Source: a virus
Length of the DNA stretch: 39,904 nucleotides
IMG/VR virus record: IMGVR_UViG_3300037041_001843
Span: 1 to 39,904 of that record
Direction: 5' to 3' (one strand)
The position numbers were made by a program, and so were the translations under genes. Shown here piece after piece: positions 11,428 to 20,378 of the stretch; positions within the stretch are counted from its first letter, which is position 1, and each line of letters begins with the position of its first letter. The notes beneath the pieces were generated by a model. It made no database searches, was not told where the DNA came from, and was given only the letters and a program-made list of their open reading frames with translations.

Positions 11428-12864
11428 ATGGAGCCGGATAAGTTCGTTGCATACGCTCAAAAGAGCTTCCCGTTCTTCGTGGAGAACGTGTTCAGCGAAA
11501 GCTTTCCCAAGTTCACGATGGGTGATTACATAAGGCGGGTCGCGGAGTTCTACGACCATAACCGCCGCACCATGCGCCAGGCGCCAAAGGACCACTTCAA
11601 GAGCACGGGTATTTACGCGAACTTAATGTGGCAGATGTTTCAAAACCGCGAGCAGGATATTCACTTTCATTACTTCTCGTACAAGAGCGAGTTGGCGAAG
11701 TATCACGTCGGCAAGATAAAAGAGCTGATTGACCGCAACCCGTTCTTCTCAAGCTTCATCAATTTGAAGGAGCGTGCGGAGGGCGTCGCCAAGTACACGT
11801 TACTCGGCAACTACACGATTTCCATTCACCCGCACGGCATGCTGTCCTTCAAGCGCGGCATTCACGATTACGGCGTGATAGTGGACGACCCCTTCCAAGA
11901 CCCTGCGAACAAGGTCGACCCCAAGATAATCACGAGAATAAACGACATCTTCAAGACGCAAATCATGGACATGCCCAGTAGAGAGGGTTTCTTGCACGTG
12001 GTCGGCACTCCGCAAACGACGAGCGACTTCTTTTTTGACGACGAGCTGAACAAGCAGTTCGCGGTGATGGTCACGCCCGCAGAAGCGGACCCCGTCAAGC
12101 ACAAGCCCCTTTGGGCAGAGTGGATGGATTGGGACGAGCTGCAAAAACGCAGGAGAGCAAGGGGTAGCAAGATTTACGAGCAGGAATACAACCTGAGCCC
12201 GGCTTATAGCGAGGATGCTTTTTTCAAGCTCGAGCAGCTCATCCCTTGCCTGGACGACTCGCTGCACAACTTGCACTCCGTCCCGGACGACGATATGCTC
12301 AACCGGATTGGGGGTTGGGATATTGGCAAGAAGAGCCACCCCGCACACTTCTCTGTCCTGGAAGAAGGCAAGGACGGCCTATTGCGGCAAGTGTATCAAC
12401 AGTTTTTTGATGAGCAGGATTACCGCGACCAACTCTCGACCGTGTGCGAGGTTTGCGAGGCTCTCAAGGTTGACAAGGTCCTATACGACGCGACCAGGGG
12501 CGAATTGGAAGCTTTCAAGGAAAGAGATGAGATGCCCGGGTACATTGAGGACATGATATTCTCCATCAAAAGCAAGAACGCGATGGCCGGAGCCTTGAAC
12601 GCCGTCGTGACTGCGCGGGACAAGGATGGGAAACAAACTCCCCTCATTCGACTTCAGAGCGACAAGCGGCAAACGAACCAGTTGTTGGTCGTGCAGAATG
12701 ACTTGGACGCGATTCAAACGAGCGAAGGCCACGGAGACTGCTTCTGGTCCACGGCGATGGCCGTATGGGGTTTTATAGGCGGCAACCGGATGATTACTTT
12801 AGCGGGTGTGGACGACGTGCAGAACCGGATTGGCCGGAGCGTCTTGGACTGGAACCCGATGTAG
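11428..12864 (+). CDS. terL: terminase large subunit
   Basis: TerL is the ATP-driven motor and nuclease that packages DNA into the procapsid. Residues 52-60 'APKDHFKST' form a variant Walker A, 'GVIVDD' (149-154) is Walker B, 'VGTPQ' (192-196) is the coupling motif, and the C-terminal half starting 'GGWDIGKKSHPAHF' is the RNase H-like nuclease with Asp in the first strand. At 478 residues it is normal length. ATG 11428 lies 3 bases after the upstream stop; the longer frame from 11371 runs back into the zinc mini-gene and is rejected. Confidence 0.92.
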   Translation: MEPDKFVAYAQKSFPFFVENVFSESFPKFTMGDYIRRVAEFYDHNRRTMRQAPKDHFKSTGIYANLMWQMFQNREQDIHFHYFSYKSELAKYHVGKIKELIDRNPFFSSFINLKERAEGVAKYTLLGNYTISIHPHGMLSFKRGIHDYGVIVDDPFQDPANKVDPKIITRINDIFKTQIMDMPSREGFLHVVGTPQTTSDFFFDDELNKQFAVMVTPAEADPVKHKPLWAEWMDWDELQKRRRARGSKIYEQEYNLSPAYSEDAFFKLEQLIPCLDDSLHNLHSVPDDDMLNRIGGWDIGKKSHPAHFSVLEEGKDGLLRQVYQQFFDEQDYRDQLSTVCEVCEALKVDKVLYDATRGELEAFKERDEMPGYIEDMIFSIKSKNAMAGALNAVVTARDKDGKQTPLIRLQSDKRQTNQLLVVQNDLDAIQTSEGHGDCFWSTAMAVWGFIGGNRMITLAGVDDVQNRIGRSVLDWNPM

Positions 12865-12875
12865 AGGAGATACAC

Positions 12876-13028
12876 ATGTTATCGAGAGGAAAGGGAGGCT
12901 ACCGCCTCAAACCGAACGGCAAGCTCAAGGATGGTTGGCACTGCAAGCAGCCTGGTTGTGGTTGCATGGAGTGGGTGCGACTCAAGGACGGCAGGCACTG
13001 CCTCAAGTGCGGGAAGAAGAACCCATGA
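12876..13028 (+). CDS. zinc-ribbon mini-protein (50 aa)
   Basis: A Gly/Lys-rich start (MLSRGKGGYRLKPNGKLKDG) leads into CKQPGCGC and CLKCGKKNP, a zinc ribbon. ATG 12876 has GAGGAGA 5-6 bases upstream. The stop overlaps the next ATG. The function is unknown; the position between terminase and portal suggests a packaging or head accessory. Confidence 0.7.
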   Translation: MLSRGKGGYRLKPNGKLKDGWHCKQPGCGCMEWVRLKDGRHCLKCGKKNP

Positions 13029-13381
13029 GCTTCTTGGACTTCCAGAAACAGTTCCTCATTCGGAACGACAATGCTTGGGCGCGTAAGACGTATCAGAAGA
13101 TGAAGCGAAACGTGCCCTTCTACGCTGGACGCTGTCGGTTTTGCGAAAAGGACCAAGAGACGCTTTACCCAGTCCTGGCTGACTTGTGCTACAACTGTTC
13201 GAAGGCTTTGCCTGAGATGGGCTGCAAGCTGATTAAAGTCAAGCGATTCCACCAAGAACAGCACGAGTGCGCGAAGTGCAACGCGAAGGTTTGGAAGCTC
13301 TACCAATTCAACGTCGACGTCTGTAGCCCTTGCATGCGCAAGTTCTGGGACCCCAGCGGTCGACGCGGGCATACGTTTTAA
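13025..13381 (+). CDS. double zinc-ribbon protein (118 aa)
   Basis: Four CxxC pairs lie in order: CRFC, CYNC, CAKC and CSPC, enough for two zinc ribbons, in a basic background. ATG 13025 forms an ATGA overlap with the upstream stop; the longer frame from 12806 is a shadow of terL and its neighbour. The last codons overlap the proposed promoter of the portal gene. Family not recognised. Confidence 0.7.
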   Translation: MSFLDFQKQFLIRNDNAWARKTYQKMKRNVPFYAGRCRFCEKDQETLYPVLADLCYNCSKALPEMGCKLIKVKRFHQEQHECAKCNAKVWKLYQFNVDVCSPCMRKFWDPSGRRGHTF

Positions 13382-13384
13382 TAT
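13376..13384 (+). promoter_or_regulatory. TATA-like box before portal gene
   Basis: TTTTAATAT lies about 30 bases before the portal's GTG start at 13415, the spacing of an archaeal TATA box to a start site near 13407. It overlaps the stop of the preceding gene. It could give the head genes their own late transcript. Confidence 0.35.
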
Positions 13385-13414
13385 TCGGCAACTTATGGTC
13401 TTTGAGGGGATTGC

Positions 13415-15529
13415 GTGAACATACTCGGGTATGAAGTACTTGCACCAAAAGCTTGGAACTCTGTTAAAGGCAAGCTCTGGGATGCAGCGAATTCTCTCCC
13501 CGCGTCACTTCGCCCGTTGATTGACCGACTCGCGCAATTGGGTGGCGAAGGCATTCGAATCCCGTATTATCCCGTCCCGCCTCGCACTCTTTATGATTTG
13601 ATGAAGTACTCGGACGTGCTTAGAACTATCGTCCTCACTCGTAAGAAGGAGTGCTTCCGCAACAACATCGTCATCGAACCCCTCTACGGAGGGAAGTGCA
13701 ACTCGTGCGGAAAAGAGTACGAAGAACTCCCAACTGATAAGCTGTGTGAGAGATGCAAGCTACCTTTGATTGAGCCGGACCAGGCGATTAAGGCGAAGTT
13801 CGAGAAGTGGAGCGAGGACGTGAACGAGAACCATCAATCACTTATCAAAGTTCAAGAATCGCTTTTCATTGACGAGAACATCATAGACGACCAGTATCAG
13901 ATGATTCTCAAGGAGTATTATTGGGACGAGAACAACAACCTCTTGAAAGCGGATATTAAGGAAGTCATCCGCGCGGACCCGCTCTCCATGCGCATCATCT
14001 GCGACTTATCAGGCAGGCCCGGCAGGGATGATGAGGGCAAGAAGGTTTACACTTGCCTCGTTCACCGCGAATCTCTTTACAAGGAGCGGCACACTTGCCC
14101 CAGGTGCGGCAAGCCGTTGTTCCAAGCTTTTTTCAAAGCCGAGATGGAAACGTCCGGCAGCATGGGCGCGACTGGCAACAAAGGCACTTACTACGTTGCT
14201 GGCGAGGTCAAGCACACGAGCGAGTTCTATCCTAGTTTCACTTACGGGTTTTCTCCTGTTGCAACCGTTTGGCAAAAAGTCGTTACCCTCATGTATCAGG
14301 ACTCGTACATCAAGGAGTATTACGGCAAAGAGCGTCCGCCTCGCGGCATCCTCGTCTTCAACACAAGCAACGCGCAGTCGTTGAAAAAAGCGTGGCTTGC
14401 GCACAAGGAAGAATCCAGAAACAACCCGCATGACATTTCACCCATCGCACTCGAATTCGCCAAGGGCAGTTCCGGAAGCGGCAAGATGGTCGAGTGGATT
14501 GAATTCGTTAAGCCCCTCACGGATATGCAGTACGTTGAGACTCGCAACGAGTACAGGCGCATCATCGGCGCGGTGTGGGGAGTGCAGCCAATATTCCAAG
14601 GCGACATACAACAGAGCGGAGGCTTGAACAACGAGGGCCTGCAGGTCGCTGTCACGAACCGCAGCATCGAAAGCGGCCAAGCTCCTATCAATGAGAACCT
14701 CCGGGAGATTGCGGACCAGTTCGGCATGACAGAAGCTGGGTGGAAGGTAATCCTCGGCCCCGTAGAAGAGCGGGACGAGATGAGCGAGCTGCTCATTGAG
14801 AAGCAGAAGATTGACAACGCCAACTCCATGAAGAGTCTCGGTTATGAGGTCACTCTTGATGACGATGGCGAGTTCGAATTCACGAAGATGGCGTTGACAC
14901 CCACGCTGCCGGGTGTTCCGCCGACAAACCCGAATCCCTCCAACAACAACCCATTGGATATTTCCGGCATGCCGGAGAAATCCAAAAAAAAAAGCCTCTT
15001 GAGCGTCTATCGTGATGAAGCAGAGTGCGTGATGAAGTCCGACCCAGGATTCGTTGCGAAGGCCCTGCCGAGCGAGGAAAAGCTCTCAGCTTTGAAGGAT
15101 GGCATTTACTCTCGCAAGTTCGAGGGGCTCTCGAAGCAGCAGAGCAACCTCATCAAGGACTACCTCATCAGCGCGGTCGAGCATCGAATCCCTTACTCTG
15201 ACATGGTCGACCAGGTGAAGCTATTAGCGGACTTGGATGACGCGCAAGCAGAGAGCATCGTGAGGACCGAGACGCACGAGCTGCGCATGAAGCTCAGGCA
15301 AGTCGCTTACGAGGAACGCCTCCCGGAGGATGCCAAGTACAAGTGGATTGGCCCGAGCGACGACCGCACTTCGCCCGTTTGCAAGGACATCGTGGACGCT
15401 ACGAGGAACGGCGTGACCCTGCCGGAGTTGCAGGGCATCATCAAAGAGAAGGCCGACAAGTACGGGCTCAAGGCGCGTGACTTCACGCCCCACCCGAATT
15501 GCAGGCACGTGTACGTGAGAGCTGTATGA
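13415..15529 (+). CDS. portal protein fused to MuF-like head morphogenesis domain
   Basis: Residues ~1-520 form a portal: 'YSDVLRTIVLTRKKECFRNN' early, 'VETRNEYRRIIGAVWGVQPIF' (cited as EYRRIIGAVWGVQPIF) and 'NRSIESGQAPINENLREIADQF' (NRSIESGQAPINENL) in the core. Residues ~570-704 are a MuF-type minor head domain, with 'SIVRTETHELRMKL' and a 'HPNCRH' end. Two cysteine clusters interrupt the portal: Cys95/98/111/114 and a second ending 'CPRCG' near 232. Portals are rings at one vertex through which DNA passes; MuF fusions are known. GTG 13415 follows GAGGGG. Confidence 0.88.
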   Translation: MNILGYEVLAPKAWNSVKGKLWDAANSLPASLRPLIDRLAQLGGEGIRIPYYPVPPRTLYDLMKYSDVLRTIVLTRKKECFRNNIVIEPLYGGKCNSCGKEYEELPTDKLCERCKLPLIEPDQAIKAKFEKWSEDVNENHQSLIKVQESLFIDENIIDDQYQMILKEYYWDENNNLLKADIKEVIRADPLSMRIICDLSGRPGRDDEGKKVYTCLVHRESLYKERHTCPRCGKPLFQAFFKAEMETSGSMGATGNKGTYYVAGEVKHTSEFYPSFTYGFSPVATVWQKVVTLMYQDSYIKEYYGKERPPRGILVFNTSNAQSLKKAWLAHKEESRNNPHDISPIALEFAKGSSGSGKMVEWIEFVKPLTDMQYVETRNEYRRIIGAVWGVQPIFQGDIQQSGGLNNEGLQVAVTNRSIESGQAPINENLREIADQFGMTEAGWKVILGPVEERDEMSELLIEKQKIDNANSMKSLGYEVTLDDDGEFEFTKMALTPTLPGVPPTNPNPSNNNPLDISGMPEKSKKKSLLSVYRDEAECVMKSDPGFVAKALPSEEKLSALKDGIYSRKFEGLSKQQSNLIKDYLISAVEHRIPYSDMVDQVKLLADLDDAQAESIVRTETHELRMKLRQVAYEERLPEDAKYKWIGPSDDRTSPVCKDIVDATRNGVTLPELQGIIKEKADKYGLKARDFTPHPNCRHVYVRAV

Positions 15530-16149
15530 GAATCGCTTGCTGCATGAACGTCTTTAACGAAGTGGGCACTCTGCGAGCGGCGATGGAGAGTGCAGCACCT
15601 TACGTTGACTTCTTCGTTATCGTCGATGGGGCATACGCCAAGTTCCCGAACACCGGTAACAACGGGGCGTCCAACGATGGCACCTTAGAACTCGTCAAAC
15701 AATTGCAGGTCGAGTGGGACAAGCAAATCATCTTAGTCGAGGCCAAGGGTCCTTGGGAAAACGAGATGATAAAAAGAACCGCTTATTGGGACGCACTCTC
15801 TGACGGGGACTGGGCGTTGATCCTGGACGCGGACGAGAGACTCGCCTTCGGCGGGAACTCCTTGCAAGTGATTGAGAGCGTGAACGAAATTCGGGCTTTC
15901 AACGCCGGGGTGTGCATCTTCAAGTTCAACAACCAAAAGGGCGAGTATCACTTCGCGACGGTGACGAGGATTTACCGCAAGCTGCCTGGCACGCACTACG
16001 CGCAAACTCACGCGCACCTCGTACACTCCGAGGGCTGCCGTTGGAGTCAATTACAGTTGCCGGTGGTTATTGAGCATTATGATTATTTGAGGCCGGAAGA
16101 CAGGAACAAACAGCGCCTCGATTTCTACGCGAGCGGGGAGATGAAGTAA
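15526..16149 (+). CDS. GT2-like glycosyltransferase (207 aa)
   Basis: A GT-A fold is shown by 'MRIACCMNVFNEVGTLRAAM' at the start, 'FFVIVDGAY' (29-37) and the metal-binding 'LDADE' (100-104) with a preceding 'WALI'. Such enzymes move sugar from a nucleotide-sugar to protein, lipid or DNA. ATG 15526 overlaps the portal's stop, so it is co-translated with head genes. It could glycosylate capsid or tail proteins or the modified base; no acceptor is evident. Confidence 0.8.
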   Translation: MRIACCMNVFNEVGTLRAAMESAAPYVDFFVIVDGAYAKFPNTGNNGASNDGTLELVKQLQVEWDKQIILVEAKGPWENEMIKRTAYWDALSDGDWALILDADERLAFGGNSLQVIESVNEIRAFNAGVCIFKFNNQKGEYHFATVTRIYRKLPGTHYAQTHAHLVHSEGCRWSQLQLPVVIEHYDYLRPEDRNKQRLDFYASGEMK

Positions 16150-16917
16150 ATGCCGAGAGTCTATAAAAAAGAAAAGCCAGTCGAGCCAGTTCCAGAGAAG
16201 CACTCGCACTCTTGGGATGGGGATTCGAATCCTCGGAATCAACGCTGCAAGGACTGCGGTTGTCTTCGTTCGAGCGTGGAGAACATTAACGCTGGCGAGT
16301 TGGGTCGCACTTATTGGAATCAACAGTGGCAAATCCGGGGTGTGCAGAAGAACATTTACCCCCGGACGTACGAGTATATTCTCTCGCAAATCAAAGGCAC
16401 TGACCGCGCGATTGACTTGGGTTGTGGGACTGGCTCGTTCGTGCGAGAGTTCCGAGAAGTGTTCCCCGTGCAGCAGTTTGACAAGCACACGATTTGGGGC
16501 ATGGACGTCTCGGACTACGCAATCAAGAAGACTACGGACGAGGTCCTTGAGTTTTATGGCATCGTGGGCGAATTCCCTTACGACATGCCGATTTACTTGT
16601 GGAGAACTTTTGACGTCGTGATAGCAACCGAGTTGCTTGAGCACATAACCGAGGATGACGTGGCGGCCTGCGCGATTGCCATGCTGTGCAAGGACGCGGA
16701 GAGTATAGCCATGATTAGCGTCCCGGATAATACTCTGCCACCGCAATCGGAAGCCGAGCATCAGCGCACGTACACCCTCGAGCAATTGGATGAGTTATTT
16801 GGGAAGTACTTTGATTCCGTGAGCATCGTGCGGATTGAACAAGAACAAAAGCTCTTGGCGATTTGCTCGAGGCGGAACGGTTACGCGCCAGAGACGGTGA
16901 CTGGGAAGCTTGCCTAA
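16150..16917 (+). CDS. class I SAM-dependent methyltransferase with zinc-ribbon N-terminus
   Basis: 'AIDLGCGTGSF' (87-97) is the SAM-binding glycine-rich motif; 'WGMDVSDYAI' supplies the acidic ribose ligand, and 'FDVVIATELLEHI' is motif IV of small-molecule or sugar methyltransferases. Before it, 'CKDCGCLR' near 33-40 with upstream His may bind zinc. At 255 residues it resembles enzymes that act with glycosyltransferases. It starts directly after the glycosyltransferase stop. A sugar or protein target is more likely than DNA, since no NPPY-type motif is seen. Confidence 0.82.
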   Translation: MPRVYKKEKPVEPVPEKHSHSWDGDSNPRNQRCKDCGCLRSSVENINAGELGRTYWNQQWQIRGVQKNIYPRTYEYILSQIKGTDRAIDLGCGTGSFVREFREVFPVQQFDKHTIWGMDVSDYAIKKTTDEVLEFYGIVGEFPYDMPIYLWRTFDVVIATELLEHITEDDVAACAIAMLCKDAESIAMISVPDNTLPPQSEAEHQRTYTLEQLDELFGKYFDSVSIVRIEQEQKLLAICSRRNGYAPETVTGKLA

Positions 16918-17305
16918 AGATTACACTGCACAAGTCCTTTCGAAAGTCAATACGAGGATGGATGACGTTGCGGATTACATCTTTACGAGGAGCCAGGAGA
17001 ACGCCGCAAAGCTCACGGATACAGGAGAACTACTGACGAGTGGTTTCATCGAAAAGAGCTTCTTGCATAAGGTGATTGGCTACCGCTCGCCGCACGCTGT
17101 TTATGTGGAGTACGGGACGCACCCGCACATGCCACCAGTTGACGTGATTAAGGCCTGGGCGGGTCGTAAGCACTTGGCGAAAGGCAAGGAGTTGGACTCT
17201 GTTGCTTGGGCTATTGCGAGGCACATTGAGAAGTACGGCACTCCACCGCAACCCTTCTTTAGGCCTGCGATTCAGTCGGCTTTGTCGAAGTTCAAGCTCC
17301 GATAG
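16910..17305 (+). CDS. HK97 gp10-like head-tail joining protein
   Basis: 'AVYVEYGTHPHMPPVDVIKAW' (cited as YVEYGTHPHMPP) and 'YGTPPQPFFRPAI' are hallmarks of the HK97-gp10/tail-completion family, which caps the neck between head and tail. The length of 131 is typical. TTG 16910 (MPKDYTAQV) overlaps the methyltransferase stop by 8 bases. The family is usually placed after the major capsid gene, so its location before the protease is unusual. Confidence 0.8.
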   Translation: MPKDYTAQVLSKVNTRMDDVADYIFTRSQENAAKLTDTGELLTSGFIEKSFLHKVIGYRSPHAVYVEYGTHPHMPPVDVIKAWAGRKHLAKGKELDSVAWAIARHIEKYGTPPQPFFRPAIQSALSKFKLR

Positions 17306-17306
17306 G

Positions 17307-17314
17307 TTTTTATC
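17307..17314 (+). promoter_or_regulatory. TATA-like box before protease/scaffold gene
   Basis: TTTTTATC follows the gp10-like stop directly. RNA starting ~25 bases downstream would begin near 17335, at or inside the first codons of the next gene, as in archaeal leaderless transcripts. No ribosome-binding site precedes that gene, which fits. Confidence 0.35.
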
Positions 17315-17328
17315 CACCATTCACTCTG

Positions 17329-18927
17329 TTGTATGTCGTGGACGTCCAACCTTTCCCGAAGGTGGAGGTCGTAGACGACTCCCAACGCTTGTTCAAGAGC
17401 TACGCGTCCACGGAAATCGTAGACGAAGACGGCCACATCGTTCCCGTTGATGAGCTGCAAAAAACCATTGACAAGTGGCACGCGAGGGGCGCATCTATTT
17501 CTGACGGGGACCACTCCGACAAGATTATCGGCAAGGGCACTGGCAACAAGTACGGCGAGGATTGGGGAATAGGAACTCACCCCGTCGCGAAGGTGCCGGC
17601 TCTTTGGATTAAAGGCCAAGTGTTTCACAACCAAGCTTATGATGATGAGGTTTGGTCGCAGACGAAGAAAGGCGAGCGCACTGGCTTGTCGTGGTCCGGG
17701 CGTTTTCACTCTTACAAGAACGTGTCCATCAAAGGCACTCCGGCAAAAGAACTTCACGACCTCGAAACTTACGCCTTTGCTCTTTGCGGCGACCCGAAGA
17801 ACCAGTACGCGAACATGATGAACGTGAATTTCAAGGCCTCGAGCGGAGATGCGAAAAAAGCTATGGACGAACAAAAAGGTCGAGATTATACGTCTGCGAG
17901 AGGCCTCTGGCGGCAGATGCTTCAAGTAGAGCGCAAGGAACTCATGAACGATTGCGAGCTTCCGGAATACCTCAAGGCAAAGGATTGGGAAGACTTGTCA
18001 TCCGATAGGCAGCAAGAAATCTTCGAGAAGTTGAATTACATACACGGGATAAAGAAGAAAACTTCCAACGACGTGCAAAAAGCATCATTCGACGTAGAGG
18101 TCCTCGTTTATTTCGATGACGACCCTAACGCGCCTCCGTCGACCGTGCGAGTTGAAGCGGACAACGAGGAGCAGGCAAAGCGCAGGGCCCTTGAGATGAT
18201 TCAGCGCAAGTACAAGAACGCCGCGAAGGTAGAGGGCGTTTTCCAAGTGAAGAGCGTTCAAGCTTATGGTTTGAAGTCCGAGCAATCGGACGTCGACAAG
18301 GAAAAAAAAGAACACCCCTGGGCGACAGAGCAAGTCGCCGAGCGGATTGTCGAAGACCACGAGAATAAAGCTGCCGACACGGCAGGAAAAGGTGAAAACT
18401 CTATGGCAGACCCAATAGCTGGCCAGGAGGGCAAGGAAGTAGTGACGATGGAAGCCATCGCCGCACTTCTCAAGCAAGTGCTTGAAAGACTTCCTGCTGC
18501 TGCTCCGGCGGCCGGTCCCGTCCAAACCAAGAGTGGTGAGGGCGAGAACGTAAAGCTTCCCCAAACACCGTCTGAAAAGACGATGCAGGAGAACCCAAGC
18601 AAAACAGCAAGCGCAGACGCGCCCCTCAACGAGGCGACTGTGAAGGCAATCGGTGAAACTGTCGCGAAGGCCCTTGACGTGGCTTTTGAGACGAAGTTCG
18701 CTGCGAAGAGCGCGACCCCGAGGCCGGAAGCAGGCGCTGCAAAAGACCCGGCAACCAACCTCGCAGGAGGACAGCCCGTTCAGAAGAGCTTCGGCAGAGC
18801 TTATGACGTGGCAACCGGGAAAGTAAAGCTGTCACCTTCCAAGCTCATGCAAGATGAGCGTGAAGTAAGGGACAAGCAACGTGAAACTGCTCTGAATGCA
18901 ATACGCAATCAGGGCAAGGCGGAGTAG
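17329..18927 (+). CDS. XkdF-like prohead protease fused to scaffold
   Basis: Residues ~15-165 resemble XkdF-type capsid maturation protease domains: 'SYASTEIVDEDGHIVPV', 'ISDGDHSDKIIGKG', 'VWSQTKKGERTGLSWSGRF'. A middle strand-rich section (245-320) follows, then an Ala/Pro/Glu-rich, coiled C-terminus (360-532) typical of scaffold that is cut and released during maturation. The start is uncertain: TTG 17329, or GTG 17338 on a leaderless RNA. An internal ATG at 18403 with GGTGA 7 bases upstream may make the scaffold alone (174 aa), like Nu3 within C of lambda. The major capsid gene follows. Confidence 0.78.
   Translation: MYVVDVQPFPKVEVVDDSQRLFKSYASTEIVDEDGHIVPVDELQKTIDKWHARGASISDGDHSDKIIGKGTGNKYGEDWGIGTHPVAKVPALWIKGQVFHNQAYDDEVWSQTKKGERTGLSWSGRFHSYKNVSIKGTPAKELHDLETYAFALCGDPKNQYANMMNVNFKASSGDAKKAMDEQKGRDYTSARGLWRQMLQVERKELMNDCELPEYLKAKDWEDLSSDRQQEIFEKLNYIHGIKKKTSNDVQKASFDVEVLVYFDDDPNAPPSTVRVEADNEEQAKRRALEMIQRKYKNAAKVEGVFQVKSVQAYGLKSEQSDVDKEKKEHPWATEQVAERIVEDHENKAADTAGKGENSMADPIAGQEGKEVVTMEAIAALLKQVLERLPAAAPAAGPVQTKSGEGENVKLPQTPSEKTMQENPSKTASADAPLNEATVKAIGETVAKALDVAFETKFAAKSATPRPEAGAAKDPATNLAGGQPVQKSFGRAYDVATGKVKLSPSKLMQDEREVRDKQRETALNAIRNQGKAE
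18391..18405 (+). promoter_or_regulatory. internal ribosome-binding site and start for scaffold
   Basis: GGTGA at 18391-18395 lies 7 bases before ATG 18403, which is in frame with the protease gene. It resembles the site used for the major capsid gene (GGTGA before ATG 18938). It would yield a 174-residue scaffold beginning MADPIAGQEGKEV. Confidence 0.55.
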
Positions 18928-18937
18928 GTGAAACACC

Positions 18938-20113
18938 ATGAGCGGTGCATTCGTCAACACAATTGAAGAGCTTGAGATGCTCTACTACTCGGACCTCGGT
19001 CTACAATACCTTCGGGAAGCCCTGCCAGGCGACCTGACGGCGAACTTCGTAGCCAAGTCATCCGGGCCAATCTCGACTTCCACGAGCGGCGTCTACAACG
19101 CTGTTTACGGTGCGCAAGCGTGGAGTCAACTGAACCAGGAGGCCAACACTTTCGGTTGCCTTGCAAAGGTGCCGTGGGGCAGGTCTGGGTTCCGCGTGAA
19201 GAAGGCTCGCGCCAACTCCTTGCCAACTGCAGGAGTAACTGAAACTGGTGCTTTGCCTGACCCGTACGTCCCGGACTACGCAGAGATTTCGTACAAGCCG
19301 AAGATTGCTGCGATGGTCTTCAACAACACTGAGATGCAGGAGTATCTCGTTGAAGAGGCGGACGACGACAACTACGCCAGCATGGCGCAGCTCAGGCTGG
19401 ACATGGCTGTCGAGCACAAAGAGGACATCAACAAGCAGCTCAACACTGAGTTCGGGACGCTCGCGGGCAACATGTTCGAGTCAGTCGACCGTGTGACTGC
19501 AAGCTCTGTAGAACAGGCTGCTTGTGGAGAGCACGCAGGAGACGAGGACCTTTACGGCGTTGATAGGAGCGCGAACACTTACTTCAACGCGCAAGTGTCG
19601 CACAACAGCAACGTCGACAGGACTCTGACTGACTCAGTCATCCGCACGATGATTGAGACTACAATCCCCCAGGCAGGAGGCAACACCCAATTCGGGCAGA
19701 CTGGCCACGACACAATGGCAGTCGTAACCGGACTCTATCAGTCGCAGGTGCGATACAACCCGCTTGGACAGGCGTTCATCAGCGCAAGCGTGAACGGCAT
19801 CCAGTCGAAGGAGGGTATTGGCGCAGGAGTACGCGTCGTGACTATCTACGGAATCCCGATGGTGATTTCCAAGGACACTGTCAAGGACACGCTCTCGCGC
19901 ATGTACTTCCTCGACAACAGCAACCCCGAGGGATTCGACACTCCGCGTCTTTGTCTTAAAGTGGCGAAGCCGACGCAGTACTTCGAGGCCGGTATCAACC
20001 AGGGCACTCCGTTCGCAATCAACGCGTTCGGAAACAAGGGCCTCTACCGGACTATGGGAGAGCTGCACTGTCCGTTCCCCGCCGCGCAGGGTAAGATTCG
20101 CGACTTGAAGTGA
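18938..20113 (+). CDS. major capsid protein (HK97 fold)
   Basis: The product is 391 residues, directly after the protease/scaffold. The centre reads 'KPKIAAMVFNNTEMQEYLVEE' (cited as KIAAMVFNNTEMQEYL), then a long helix region, then 'TTIPQAGGNTQFGQTGHDTM', a P-domain-like section, and a C-terminal strand part 'GVRVVTIYGIPMVISKD'. Length, position and layout fit an HK97-fold capsid protein. The N-terminal arm (1-~65) may be shortened by the protease. ATG 18938 follows GGTGA. Expected to be the most abundant late product. Confidence 0.88.
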   Translation: MSGAFVNTIEELEMLYYSDLGLQYLREALPGDLTANFVAKSSGPISTSTSGVYNAVYGAQAWSQLNQEANTFGCLAKVPWGRSGFRVKKARANSLPTAGVTETGALPDPYVPDYAEISYKPKIAAMVFNNTEMQEYLVEEADDDNYASMAQLRLDMAVEHKEDINKQLNTEFGTLAGNMFESVDRVTASSVEQAACGEHAGDEDLYGVDRSANTYFNAQVSHNSNVDRTLTDSVIRTMIETTIPQAGGNTQFGQTGHDTMAVVTGLYQSQVRYNPLGQAFISASVNGIQSKEGIGAGVRVVTIYGIPMVISKDTVKDTLSRMYFLDNSNPEGFDTPRLCLKVAKPTQYFEAGINQGTPFAINAFGNKGLYRTMGELHCPFPAAQGKIRDLK

Positions 20114-20120
20114 GAAAAAC

Positions 20121-20378
20121 ATGGCCTTCTCCTTCACAATAGTCGCGCAAGGCGCGATGGGCGACAAAGCCTACGTCATCGGGACGTGGGACGGCAACGG
20201 CGTAACCAGCGGTGACATCGTGACTGGCCTTTCGGCTATCGAGTCCGTAGCGATTACGGACACGACTGCGGTGAGGGCGGGCATGACAACCGATTACACT
20301 TCCACAGCGGGAACAATCGCTCTGGGCTCTTTCACGAGCTCGGACGTGGGTTGTTTCATCGCGTGGGGCAGGGCGTGA
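20121..20378 (+). CDS. small structural protein, possible capsid decoration (85 aa)
   Basis: The protein is nearly all strand: MAFSFTIVAQGAMGDKAYVI, then Gly/Thr-rich loops, ending FIAWGRA. Small beta proteins just after the major capsid gene are often decoration proteins. ATG 20121 begins 8 bases after the capsid stop. The role is inferred from position and composition. Confidence 0.65.
   Translation: MAFSFTIVAQGAMGDKAYVIGTWDGNGVTSGDIVTGLSAIESVAITDTTAVRAGMTTDYTSTAGTIALGSFTSSDVGCFIAWGRA

Noticed and set aside
16205-16245. T-arm-like GGATTCGAATCC motif
   Set aside because: It is a chance palindrome in the methyltransferase coding frame; no D arm or acceptor surrounds it.
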